Positions 6,425 through 13,240 of a stretch of DNA of 20,021 bases are shown piece by piece. Every line of letters begins with the position of its first letter. Position 1 is the first letter of the stretch. The stretch is from Oscillospiraceae bacterium (GTDB taxonomy: Bacteria > Bacillota > Clostridia > Oscillospirales > Acutalibacteraceae). The position numbers and the translations under genes were made by a program. The notes below the pieces were generated by a model that had not been told where the DNA came from, searched no databases, and saw only the letters and a list, made by a program, of their open reading frames with translations. The DNA lies in assembly GCA_015066165.1 (NCBI GenBank), contig SVOX01000010.1:1-20021 (forward strand), given 5' to 3'.

Positions 6425-7393
6425 ATGAAAATAGGTATTGTTGGTTCCGGATTTATGGGCCGCACCCATATTGAAGGTTATAAAAACTGTGGAATTAGCG
6501 AATTTTGTGTTTGTGACACAAACCTTGAAAACGCAAAAAAATTGGCTGACCAATACGGCGGTAAAGCGTATGCAGATTTTGATGAAATGTTAAATTGTGA
6601 AAATTTGGACGCTGTTTCAATTTGTGTTCCTACACCTTTTCATAATCCAATTGCAATTAAAGCGTTAGAAAAGGGAGTGGCAGTTCTTTGCGAAAAACCG
6701 TTTGCTTCAAGTAGTCAAGCTGCCGAAGAAATTGTAAATAAATCAAAAGAAACAGGAACACCTTTAATGGTGGCTCATGTTTTGCGCTTTATGAAACCCT
6801 ATTATTTTCTTAAAAAAATTGTTGAAGAAAAACGCTTTGGTGAACTTTTATGTATTGATATGAAGCGACATTCTACCGCTCCGCTTTGGGGTGCGGGAAA
6901 CTGGCTTATGGATGCTAAAAAATCGGGCGGTGCTATTGTAGATATGCACACTCACGAAACCGATATTGCAATATCGCTTTTTGGAAAGCCGAAATACGTT
7001 ACTACTGTGGGTTCTTATATGCAGTGTTCAAGTGTTTATGGTTATGATAACGTTGGTGTTAGTATTGTAACAAGTTGGCGTAAACCAAAATTATATCCGT
7101 TTACAAGCGGTTATGATGCAAACTTTGAAAATGCATCGGTTATTTTTGACGGTGAAAAGGTTGTTATTTATACCGATGATGAAGTAATAACTGACGCTTT
7201 AGAAAAAGAAGTATGCCCTGAATATATCAACGGTGCTGACCCGTATGAAAATGAAATTCGTTATTTCCTAAACGGTATTAAAACAGGCGATTTTTCATAC
7301 TGTAATCCAGATGATAGTTTGCTTACAATAAAGACAATTTACGCAGGACTTGAAAGTATGGAAAGCAAACAACCAGTTAATGTAGATTTTTAA
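6425..7393 (+). CDS. Gfo/Idh/MocA-family NAD(P)-dependent oxidoreductase (copy 2, mosaic paralogue)
   Basis: Same family, length (322 residues) and motifs as the gene at 4280: GIVGSGFMG (4-12), EKP (90-92) and GGAIVDMHTHETD (168-180) with Asp173 and His177. By eye, residues 1-131 are 95% identical to copy 1, 132-216 are 67%, 217-269 are 94% and 270-322 are 55%. The divergent blocks lie in the C-terminal substrate domain, so cofactor use is probably shared and substrate or oligomer contacts may differ. I choose ATG 6425 because AAGGAGG (6411-6417) is 7 nt upstream and the product then aligns end to end with copy 1. A longer in-frame TTG start at 6359 would run through the promoter. The gene is monocistronic with its own terminator and, unlike copy 1, has no dehydrogenase partner beside it. 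Confidence 0.93.
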   Translation: MKIGIVGSGFMGRTHIEGYKNCGISEFCVCDTNLENAKKLADQYGGKAYADFDEMLNCENLDAVSICVPTPFHNPIAIKALEKGVAVLCEKPFASSSQAAEEIVNKSKETGTPLMVAHVLRFMKPYYFLKKIVEEKRFGELLCIDMKRHSTAPLWGAGNWLMDAKKSGGAIVDMHTHETDIAISLFGKPKYVTTVGSYMQCSSVYGYDNVGVSIVTSWRKPKLYPFTSGYDANFENASVIFDGEKVVIYTDDEVITDALEKEVCPEYINGADPYENEIRYFLNGIKTGDFSYCNPDDSLLTIKTIYAGLESMESKQPVNVDF

Positions 7394-7417
7394 TATATAC
7401 ATAATTTGTAATATTTT

Positions 7418-7441
7418 AAAGCCGCATTTTTGCGGCTTTTT
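7418..7441 (+). terminator. Rho-independent terminator after oxidoreductase copy 2
   Basis: A 9-bp GC-rich stem (7418-7426, AAAGCCGCA, with 7431-7439) and a TTTT loop, followed by a T-run. Confidence 0.93.
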
Positions 7442-7491
7442 CTTTAATATTATATATTTTTAAAAAGTTTGTTAAAATTTTTATAAAAGTG

Positions 7492-7520
7492 TTGAAATTA
7501 AATTTAAAATCGGTTATAAT
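7492..7520 (+). promoter_or_regulatory. Sigma-A promoter of the PEP carboxykinase gene
   Basis: TTGAAA (7492-7497) and a perfect TATAAT (7515-7520) are separated by exactly 17 bp. The leader is about 30 nt and contains the ribosome binding site AAAGGAG (7542-7548). No operator-like symmetry was noticed in the leader. Confidence 0.85.
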
Positions 7521-7556
7521 ATAAGCGGTAAAATTTGGTTTAAAGGAGAATTTAAA

Positions 7557-9341
7557 ATGACCAACAACAAAACCGTTTTAAAATGGTTAGAAGAAATGAA
7601 AGAACTTCTCACACCTGACCAAGTAGTTTGGGTTGATGGTACTGAAGAACAAACAGAAGAACTTCGCAAACTCGCTGTTGAACTTGGCGAACTTGAAGCT
7701 CTTAATCAAGAAAAATTACCTGACTGTTATCTTCACAGAACCAATCCTAACGACGTTGCTCGTGTAGAAGACCGTACCTTTATTTGTACTGCTACTAAAG
7801 AAGAAGCAGGTCCTACAAACAACTGGTGCGACCCTAAAGAAATGTATGAAAAACTTTACAACATTGCACGTGGCTCTTACAAGGGTAGAACTATGTACGT
7901 TATCCCTTATTCAATGGGTCCTGTTGGTTCACCGATTGCTAAAATTGGTATCGAAGTAACCGACTCTGTATATGTTGTTCTCAATATGCTTATCATGACT
8001 CGTGTTAATAAGCAAGTTCTTGAAGTTTTGGGCGACAGCAATGACTGGGTACGCGGTTTGCACTCACGTTGCGACGTTGATCCCGAAAAGAGATATATTT
8101 GTCACTTCCCACAAGATAACACAATTATTTCTGTGAATTCAGGTTACGGCGGTAACGTACTTCTCGGTAAAAAGTGCTTTGCTCTTCGTATTGCTTCATA
8201 CCAAGGTTGGAAAGAGGGCTGGATGGCTGAACACATGCTCATTTTAGGTCTTGAAAATCCACAAGGTGAAGTTAAATATGTTGCTGCTGCATTCCCGTCT
8301 GCTTGCGGTAAAACCAACCTTGCTATGCTTATTCCACCTGAATATTTACGCAAAAAAGGTTACAAGATTTGGACTGTAGGTGACGATATTTCTTGGATGA
8401 AGATAGGTCCTGACGGTCGTCTTTACGCTATCAACCCCGAAAACGGTTTCTTCGGCGTTGCTCCCGGTACTAACGAAAAATCTAACTTTAACGCTCTTGA
8501 AAGCACTAAGAAGGGTACCATTTTCACCAACGTTGCACACGTTTTGGAAGATAACACTGTTTGGTGGGAAGGTCTTAATAAAAACTTGCCTGACGGTTGT
8601 ATTGACTGGCGCGGCAATAAATGGGATGCTTCTAAATTTGATAAAGCAGATAAGTCAACTTATGCGGCTCATCCAAACTCAAGATTCACAGCTCCTGCTG
8701 AAAACTGCCCCTGTATTTCTGAAGAATTCAATAAGGGCGAGGGTGTTCCGATTTCTGCTATCATCTTTGGTGGCCGTCGTGCAAAATGTGCTCCGCTTGT
8801 ATATCAATCAAAGGATTGGGTTAACGGTGTATTCGTAGGTTCTGCAATGGCTAGTGAAACAACTGCAGCTGCTGCAGGTGCAGTAGGTGTTGTTCGTCGT
8901 GACCCAATGGCTATGCTTCCATTCTGCGGTTACCACATGGGCGAATACTTCAAACATTGGCTCGAAATGGGTAAAAAACTTGGCGATAAGGCACCAAAAA
9001 TCTTCAATGTTAACTGGTTCCGTACCGACGATGAAGGTAACTTTGTATGGCCTGGTTTTGGCGACAATATGCGTGTTCTTAACTGGATTATCGACCGTTG
9101 CGAAGGTAAAGCAGACGCTACTGAAACCGCAATTGGTTACATTCCAAAGCCCGAAGATATTGACCTTACCGATTTGGATATGGATATTGAAACTCTTAAA
9201 GATATCTTAACAGTTGATAAGAAGGTTTGGGAACAAGAAGCAGCTGAAATTACCGAACACTACAAGAAGTTTGGTGATAAGCTTCCAAAAGAACTTGAAG
9301 ATCAACTTCAAAATCTTAAAGATAATCTTGCAAAAATGTAA
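7557..9341 (+). CDS. Phosphoenolpyruvate carboxykinase, GTP-dependent type
   Basis: Interconverts oxaloacetate plus GTP with phosphoenolpyruvate, CO2 and GDP. In anaerobes it often runs toward oxaloacetate as part of fermentative or mixed-acid metabolism. The 594 residues match the GTP-type family (about 590-640), not the shorter ATP-type (about 530). Visible landmarks are RIASYQGWKEGWMAEHMLILG (211-231), the P-loop FPSACGKTN (246-254) with the family's reactive Cys250, the kinase-2 segment GDDISWM (275-281) and the region FGGRRAKCAPLVYQ. The C-terminal lid and tail region ends in a charged helix. Codons are richer in C-ending forms (AAC, TTC, ATC) than in the neighbours, consistent with high expression. 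It is a single-gene unit with a consensus promoter and a strong terminator. The pckG and pckA symbols are both in use for this type, so none is given. Confidence 0.96.
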   Translation: MTNNKTVLKWLEEMKELLTPDQVVWVDGTEEQTEELRKLAVELGELEALNQEKLPDCYLHRTNPNDVARVEDRTFICTATKEEAGPTNNWCDPKEMYEKLYNIARGSYKGRTMYVIPYSMGPVGSPIAKIGIEVTDSVYVVLNMLIMTRVNKQVLEVLGDSNDWVRGLHSRCDVDPEKRYICHFPQDNTIISVNSGYGGNVLLGKKCFALRIASYQGWKEGWMAEHMLILGLENPQGEVKYVAAAFPSACGKTNLAMLIPPEYLRKKGYKIWTVGDDISWMKIGPDGRLYAINPENGFFGVAPGTNEKSNFNALESTKKGTIFTNVAHVLEDNTVWWEGLNKNLPDGCIDWRGNKWDASKFDKADKSTYAAHPNSRFTAPAENCPCISEEFNKGEGVPISAIIFGGRRAKCAPLVYQSKDWVNGVFVGSAMASETTAAAAGAVGVVRRDPMAMLPFCGYHMGEYFKHWLEMGKKLGDKAPKIFNVNWFRTDDEGNFVWPGFGDNMRVLNWIIDRCEGKADATETAIGYIPKPEDIDLTDLDMDIETLKDILTVDKKVWEQEAAEITEHYKKFGDKLPKELEDQLQNLKDNLAKM

Positions 9342-9347
9342 AATACT

Positions 9348-9377
9348 AAAATCCCGTAGAAATACGGGATTTTTTTA
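9348..9377 (+). terminator. Rho-independent terminator of the PEP carboxykinase gene
   Basis: An 11-bp stem (9348-9358, AAAATCCCGTA, with 9363-9373) closes on a stable GAAA tetraloop and is followed by T residues to 9377. Confidence 0.95.
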
Positions 9378-9406
9378 TTGACCAAATAAGTTTTAAAGGG
9401 TATAAT
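9378..9406 (+). promoter_or_regulatory. Sigma-A promoter of the GT2 / SGNH hydrolase unit
   Basis: TTGACC (9378-9383, five of six consensus bases) and TATAAT (9401-9406) are separated by 17 bp, directly after the preceding terminator's T-run. Expected start of transcription is near 9413. Confidence 0.85.
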
Positions 9407-9434
9407 AATTTTATAAACTTTAAAAGGTGTTATG

Positions 9435-10385
9435 ATGAATAAGTTATTAATTATTGTTCCGTGTTATAACGAACAGGAGGTTTTACCTTCTACAATTGAA
9501 AAATTAAGCGGTGTAATGAATGATTTACTCCAAAAAGATAAAATTTCACGCAATAGTGGAATTTTGCTTGTAAATGACGGTAGCCGTGACAAAACTTGGG
9601 AAATTATAAGCGATGCCCATTCTAAAACAAATTATATATACGGTCTTGATTTGGGAGCAAACGTTGGTCATCAAAACGCATTATTGGCAGGTTTAGAATA
9701 CGCTAAAGATAAATTTGATTTAACAGTTACAATTGATGCCGATTTGCAAGATGACGTTTCTGTTATTGAAACAATGATAGATAAATATAACGGTGGCGCG
9801 CATATTGTTTACGGTGTTAGGAATGACCGTAAAAACGATTCGGCATTTAAGCGTTCAACGGCTAAACTTTTTTACAAAATTATGAATATGTTAGGTGCTA
9901 AAACAGTTGATAACCACGCTGATTTTCGCCTTTTAAGCAATACGGCTGTAACTGAACTTTTAAAGTATAGCGAACGTAACATTTTTTTAAGGGGTATTGT
10001 TGCTAAAATTGGTTTAAAAAGTGACTGCGTTTATTATTCACGGTTTAAACGTACGGCAGGTGTTACCAAATATCCGCTCAAAAAAATGATTTCTTTTGCA
10101 GTTGAGGGTATAACTTCGCTTTCAATTAAACCAATTAAATTGATAATGCTTTTAGGGTTATTAATCATTTTTTGTTCGATTTTAGCGTTTATTTACGTTT
10201 TAATTTCATACTTTTTAACCGAAACAAATCCAGGTTGGGCTTCACTTATGATTTCAATTTGGTTTTTGGGCGGTGTACAACTGTTCTCGGTTGGGGTTGT
10301 TGGTCAATACGTTGGTAAAACATACATTGAAACTAAAAAACGCCCAAGATATACTGTTTCGCAAATTTTGGAATATAAAGATTAA
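9435..10385 (+). CDS. Family 2 glycosyltransferase, polyprenyl-phosphate type, with two C-terminal membrane helices
   Basis: Likely transfers a sugar from a nucleotide donor to a polyprenyl phosphate lipid at the inner face of the membrane (GtrB/ArnC/DPM1-like class). Residues below are counted from ATG 9432. The GT2 domain begins LLIIVPCYNEQEVL (5-18), with VNDGSRDKT (47-55), the metal/donor motif DADLQDD (102-108) and NHADFRLL (161-168). A KYPLKKM segment (213-219) leads to two membrane helices at about 236-262 and 270-295, then a basic tail. The gene may start at ATG 9432 or ATG 9435; I prefer 9435 because AGGTG at 9425-9429 is then 5 nt away, giving 316 residues. The SGNH hydrolase follows at once and likely acts in the same envelope glycan pathway. 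Sugar and acceptor are not determinable here. Confidence 0.9.
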   Translation: MNKLLIIVPCYNEQEVLPSTIEKLSGVMNDLLQKDKISRNSGILLVNDGSRDKTWEIISDAHSKTNYIYGLDLGANVGHQNALLAGLEYAKDKFDLTVTIDADLQDDVSVIETMIDKYNGGAHIVYGVRNDRKNDSAFKRSTAKLFYKIMNMLGAKTVDNHADFRLLSNTAVTELLKYSERNIFLRGIVAKIGLKSDCVYYSRFKRTAGVTKYPLKKMISFAVEGITSLSIKPIKLIMLLGLLIIFCSILAFIYVLISYFLTETNPGWASLMISIWFLGGVQLFSVGVVGQYVGKTYIETKKRPRYTVSQILEYKD

Positions 10386-10397
10386 ATGGTGAGAAAA

Positions 10398-11264
10398 ATG
10401 GCTTTATATAACGATGTTGTAATTTGTTTTGGAGATAGCATTACCGAAGGTATGGCAATGGCTCGTGAAGATGCATATCCCGGTGTTTTGGCGGGGTATT
10501 TGAAAGAACAATTTACAGTTTTAAATGCCGGTGTCGGCGGGGAAAACAGTTATACAATTTGTTCTCGTGCCAATGCATTGCCATTTACTGTAAGTGAAGA
10601 AATTGTGTTTGAAATAGGTCAAAAAGAATATGCATCTAACGCTTATATTTTTAAAGGAATTAACGGTGAAATGATGCGTTACAGATACGGCGTTTTTGGC
10701 AGAAATTTACCGCTTTCCAACATTTTGATTGACGGTAAACCTTATGATTTTAGGGTTGAACGAACAAACAGTGAAGTTGATGACAGGTACATAATTTCAC
10801 GAAAAGATGTAACTCAAAAACTTGTAATTCCCGTTGGTTCTTTAATAAATTATGATTATAGTGGAATTTATGAAAACTGCTATTGTACAGTTTTGTTACA
10901 AGGTGCCAATGACGGCGATATGCCAATTGATATAATTATTGAGCGTTATAAAAAAATTGAAGCACTTAATGACCGTTTTATTGCCTTAATTCCGCACTAT
11001 CGTGGTGATGATGTTGCAAAAAAATTTCACAATGCTTTTGGCGAGCGTTGTGTAGATTTACGTGAGTACTGCAAAGAAGAAGTTTGGCAAGAATACGGCA
11101 TTAAAAAAGACCAACAAGATATAAAATGTTTGGAAAACGGTAAACTTTCAACGAGATTTATTTATAAAGCAGTTTACGGTGACTGCCACCTTAATAAACT
11201 TGGATATAAAGTTTTGGCAGACTTGGTTTATAAAAAGGGAAAAGAACTTAAATATTGGAAATAA
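10398..11264 (+). CDS. SGNH/GDSL-family hydrolase with a large insertion between catalytic blocks II and III
   Basis: Probable esterase or deacetylase acting on a carbohydrate or lipid ester. The 288 residues show all SGNH blocks: FGDSITEG (11-18, nucleophile Ser14), NAGVGG (43-48), GAND (169-172, Asn171) and DCHLN (262-266, Asp262 and His264). Simple SGNH enzymes are about 200 residues with blocks II and III only some 30 residues apart; here they are separated by over 120. The insertion (about 65-160) is rich in alternating hydrophobic/polar segments that look like beta strands. No signal peptide is visible, so it is probably cytoplasmic. I choose ATG 10398, preceded by GGTGAG (10388-10393); ATG 10386 directly abuts the previous stop and lacks a ribosome binding site. 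It sits 12 nt after the GT2 gene, in the same unit. Confidence 0.82.
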   Translation: MALYNDVVICFGDSITEGMAMAREDAYPGVLAGYLKEQFTVLNAGVGGENSYTICSRANALPFTVSEEIVFEIGQKEYASNAYIFKGINGEMMRYRYGVFGRNLPLSNILIDGKPYDFRVERTNSEVDDRYIISRKDVTQKLVIPVGSLINYDYSGIYENCYCTVLLQGANDGDMPIDIIIERYKKIEALNDRFIALIPHYRGDDVAKKFHNAFGERCVDLREYCKEEVWQEYGIKKDQQDIKCLENGKLSTRFIYKAVYGDCHLNKLGYKVLADLVYKKGKELKYWK

Positions 11265-11271
11265 ATTAACT

Positions 11272-11305
11272 AAAATCACAGCTTTAAAAAAGTTGTGATT
11301 TTTTT
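11272..11305 (+). terminator. Rho-independent terminator after the SGNH hydrolase gene
   Basis: A stem of about 13 bp with one G-U pair (11272-11284, AAAATCACAGCTT, with 11290-11302) and a short A-rich loop, followed by a T-run to 11305. Confidence 0.92.
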
Positions 11306-11315
11306 ATTTGCACCC

Positions 11316-11344
11316 TTGCATTATATTATATCTTATAGTATAAT
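11316..11344 (+). promoter_or_regulatory. Sigma-A promoter of the miaB–mutSL–miaA operon
   Basis: TTGCAT (11316-11321) and TATAAT (11339-11344) are separated by 17 bp, the same hexamer pair and spacing as the rpsT promoter. It is the only clear promoter noticed in the gaps of the operon it heads. The following leader (11345-11374) is very A/T-rich. Confidence 0.85.
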
Positions 11345-11374
11345 ATTATATTATATAATTTGGGAGATTATGTT

Positions 11375-12778
11375 TTGGAACTTAATATACAAAATAACGC
11401 TATTCTTGAAACGCAACAAGGTTATGCAAAACGTGTTTTGTCACTTGCTGCTAATACCTACGGCACTTGCCCAAAAGCGTGTGTTTTAACATTTGGTTGC
11501 CAACAAAACGTTAGCGATTCTGAACGGCTAAAAGGTATGCTTTTTGAAATGGGTTACACTATTGTTGACTCAATGGAAAATGCTGATTTTATTATTTTCA
11601 ATACTTGTGCCGTTCGTGAACACGCTGAAGACCGTGTTTTTGGTAATATCGGTATGACCAAACAAATTAAAAAAGACCGTCCTAACACTTTGGTTGCTGT
11701 TTGCGGTTGTATGGTACAACAAAAACATATTGCCGAAAAAATTAAAAAAAGTTATCCATACGTTGATATTGTTATGGGCACCCACGTTGAACACCGTTTG
11801 CCCGAATTTATTTATAAAAAATTATCGGGTGCCAAACGTATTTTTGAACTTTCAATGGAAGACAATACTATTGTTGAAGATATTCCTATTAAACGTGACG
11901 GAAAATTCAAAGGTTGGCTTCCCATAATGTACGGTTGCAATAATTTTTGTACTTATTGTATCGTGCCGTACGTGCGTGGCCGTGAACGTTCACGTGAACC
12001 GCAAAAAATTGTTGAAGAATTTAAACAAATGATTAAAGACGGTTATAAGGATATAACACTTTTAGGTCAAAACGTTAATTCTTACGGCAAGGGTGCTTCT
12101 CACGGCGTTAATTTTGCAAAACTTCTTCGTATGTTGAATGATGTGCCGGGTGAGTTTGTTATTCGTTTTATGACTTCCCACCCAAAAGACTGCACAATAG
12201 AACTTTTAGACACAATAAAAGAATGTAAAAAAGTTTCACGCCACTTGCATTTACCTTTTCAAAGCGGTAGTAGCAGAATATTAAAACTTATGAACCGCTA
12301 CTATGACCGTGAACAATATTTACAACTCATTAAAAACGCTAAAGAACGCATACCCGAAGTAGATCTTACAAGTGATATAATAGTTGGTTTTCCGGGTGAA
12401 ACTTATGAAGATTTTAAAGATACGTTAAGCGTTGTAACTGAAGTGAAATTTGCTTCACTTTTCACTTTTATTTATTCTAAAAGACGTGGAACACCCGCCT
12501 CTGTGATGGAAGACAACATAACCCGTGCTGAAAAAGGAAAGTGGTTTAGCGAACTTCTTTTGGCGCAAGAAAAAGTGGCGCTTGAAAATATAAATAAATT
12601 TATTGGCAATACGTACCGTGTTTTGTGTGACGATTATTCCGAGCGTGAGGGTTATATGCTTGGTCATACATCGGGAACAGCGGTTATTGAATTTGAAGGG
12701 GATAAATCCCTTCTTGGTAAATTTGTTAATGTTAAAGTGGAGTCTTATAATAACGGACTTTGCGGAAAAATTATATAA
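11375..12778 (+). CDS. miaB: MiaB, tRNA-2-methylthio-N6-dimethylallyladenosine synthase
   Basis: Radical-SAM methylthiotransferase that converts i6A37 of tRNA to ms2i6A37, the step after MiaA. The 467 residues hold an N-terminal UPF0004 domain with three cluster cysteines: Cys42 (TFGCQQN), Cys78 (NTCAVREHAE) and Cys112 (CGCMVQQ). The radical-SAM CxxxCxxC is at 188-195 (YGCNNFCTYCIVPYVRGRERSR). A C-terminal TRAM region (about 400-467) binds tRNA. I choose TTG 11375 as start, 7 nt after GGGAGA (11362-11367). An in-frame TTG at 11360 would overlap that ribosome binding site and would be unlikely. The rarer TTG start may limit translation. It heads the operon; the miaA gene is four genes downstream. 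Confidence 0.95.
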   Translation: MELNIQNNAILETQQGYAKRVLSLAANTYGTCPKACVLTFGCQQNVSDSERLKGMLFEMGYTIVDSMENADFIIFNTCAVREHAEDRVFGNIGMTKQIKKDRPNTLVAVCGCMVQQKHIAEKIKKSYPYVDIVMGTHVEHRLPEFIYKKLSGAKRIFELSMEDNTIVEDIPIKRDGKFKGWLPIMYGCNNFCTYCIVPYVRGRERSREPQKIVEEFKQMIKDGYKDITLLGQNVNSYGKGASHGVNFAKLLRMLNDVPGEFVIRFMTSHPKDCTIELLDTIKECKKVSRHLHLPFQSGSSRILKLMNRYYDREQYLQLIKNAKERIPEVDLTSDIIVGFPGETYEDFKDTLSVVTEVKFASLFTFIYSKRRGTPASVMEDNITRAEKGKWFSELLLAQEKVALENINKFIGNTYRVLCDDYSEREGYMLGHTSGTAVIEFEGDKSLLGKFVNVKVESYNNGLCGKII

Positions 12779-12801
12779 AATATTTAAAAGAGGTATTAAA
12801 A

Positions 12802-13206
12802 ATGGATGTAATCAAAACTGCAAGAGAACTTGGAAAAGCAATTCAACAAGATGAACGTTTTATTCGTTTTGCAAAAGCAAAACTTGCTAACGATAACGAT
12901 TCCGATTTGCAAAATGCTATTGGCAACTTCAACGTTAAACGTATGGAACTTGAACAAGCCGCAAGTGCAGAACAAAAAGATGAAGAAAAAGTAAAAGCAC
13001 TTAATGAAGAACTTCGCACTATTTATGGTGAAATTATGTCAAGCGGTCCTATGGTTGAATATAACAGTGCTAAAGCGCTTTTAGATCAAATGATGAACGA
13101 AGTTAATATTGTTATTTCAAAATCACTCGACGGTGAAGACCCCGATACACTCACTATTGAAAGCGGTTGCACAGGTAGTTGTTCAACCTGCGGCGGTTGC
13201 CACTAA
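12802..13206 (+). CDS. YlbF/YmcA-family protein with C-terminal four-cysteine tail
   Basis: Small, mostly helical protein of 134 residues (helices about 1-30, 34-58, 60-78, 85-108). In B. subtilis, YmcA (RicA) lies directly downstream of miaB and near mutSL, and forms a complex with YlbF (RicF) and YaaT (RicT) that affects mRNA processing, competence, sporulation and biofilm formation and carries Fe-S clusters. The same position after miaB and before mutS supports a YmcA-type assignment. The tail ends GCTGSCSTCGGCH with Cys123, Cys127, Cys130 and Cys133, a likely metal or Fe-S site. Start ATG 12802 follows AGAGG near 12789-12793; an in-frame start at 12760 would overlap miaB and adds residues unlike the family. 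Family membership is fairly certain; the exact role here is inferred. Confidence 0.85.
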   Translation: MDVIKTARELGKAIQQDERFIRFAKAKLANDNDSDLQNAIGNFNVKRMELEQAASAEQKDEEKVKALNEELRTIYGEIMSSGPMVEYNSAKALLDQMMNEVNIVISKSLDGEDPDTLTIESGCTGSCSTCGGCH

Positions 13207-13240
13207 TTTTTATTAAATTTTAAAAGAAAGGAAGTTGAAT

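Noticed and set aside
4280..7393. Transposon- or phage-mediated origin of the duplicated oxidoreductase
   Set aside because: No transposase, inverted terminal repeats, target-site duplication or integrase is visible; a tandem duplication is sufficient.
8458..8838. 126-residue plus-strand open frame inside the PEP carboxykinase gene
   Set aside because: Out-of-frame shadow of a highly conserved gene with no recognisable domain.
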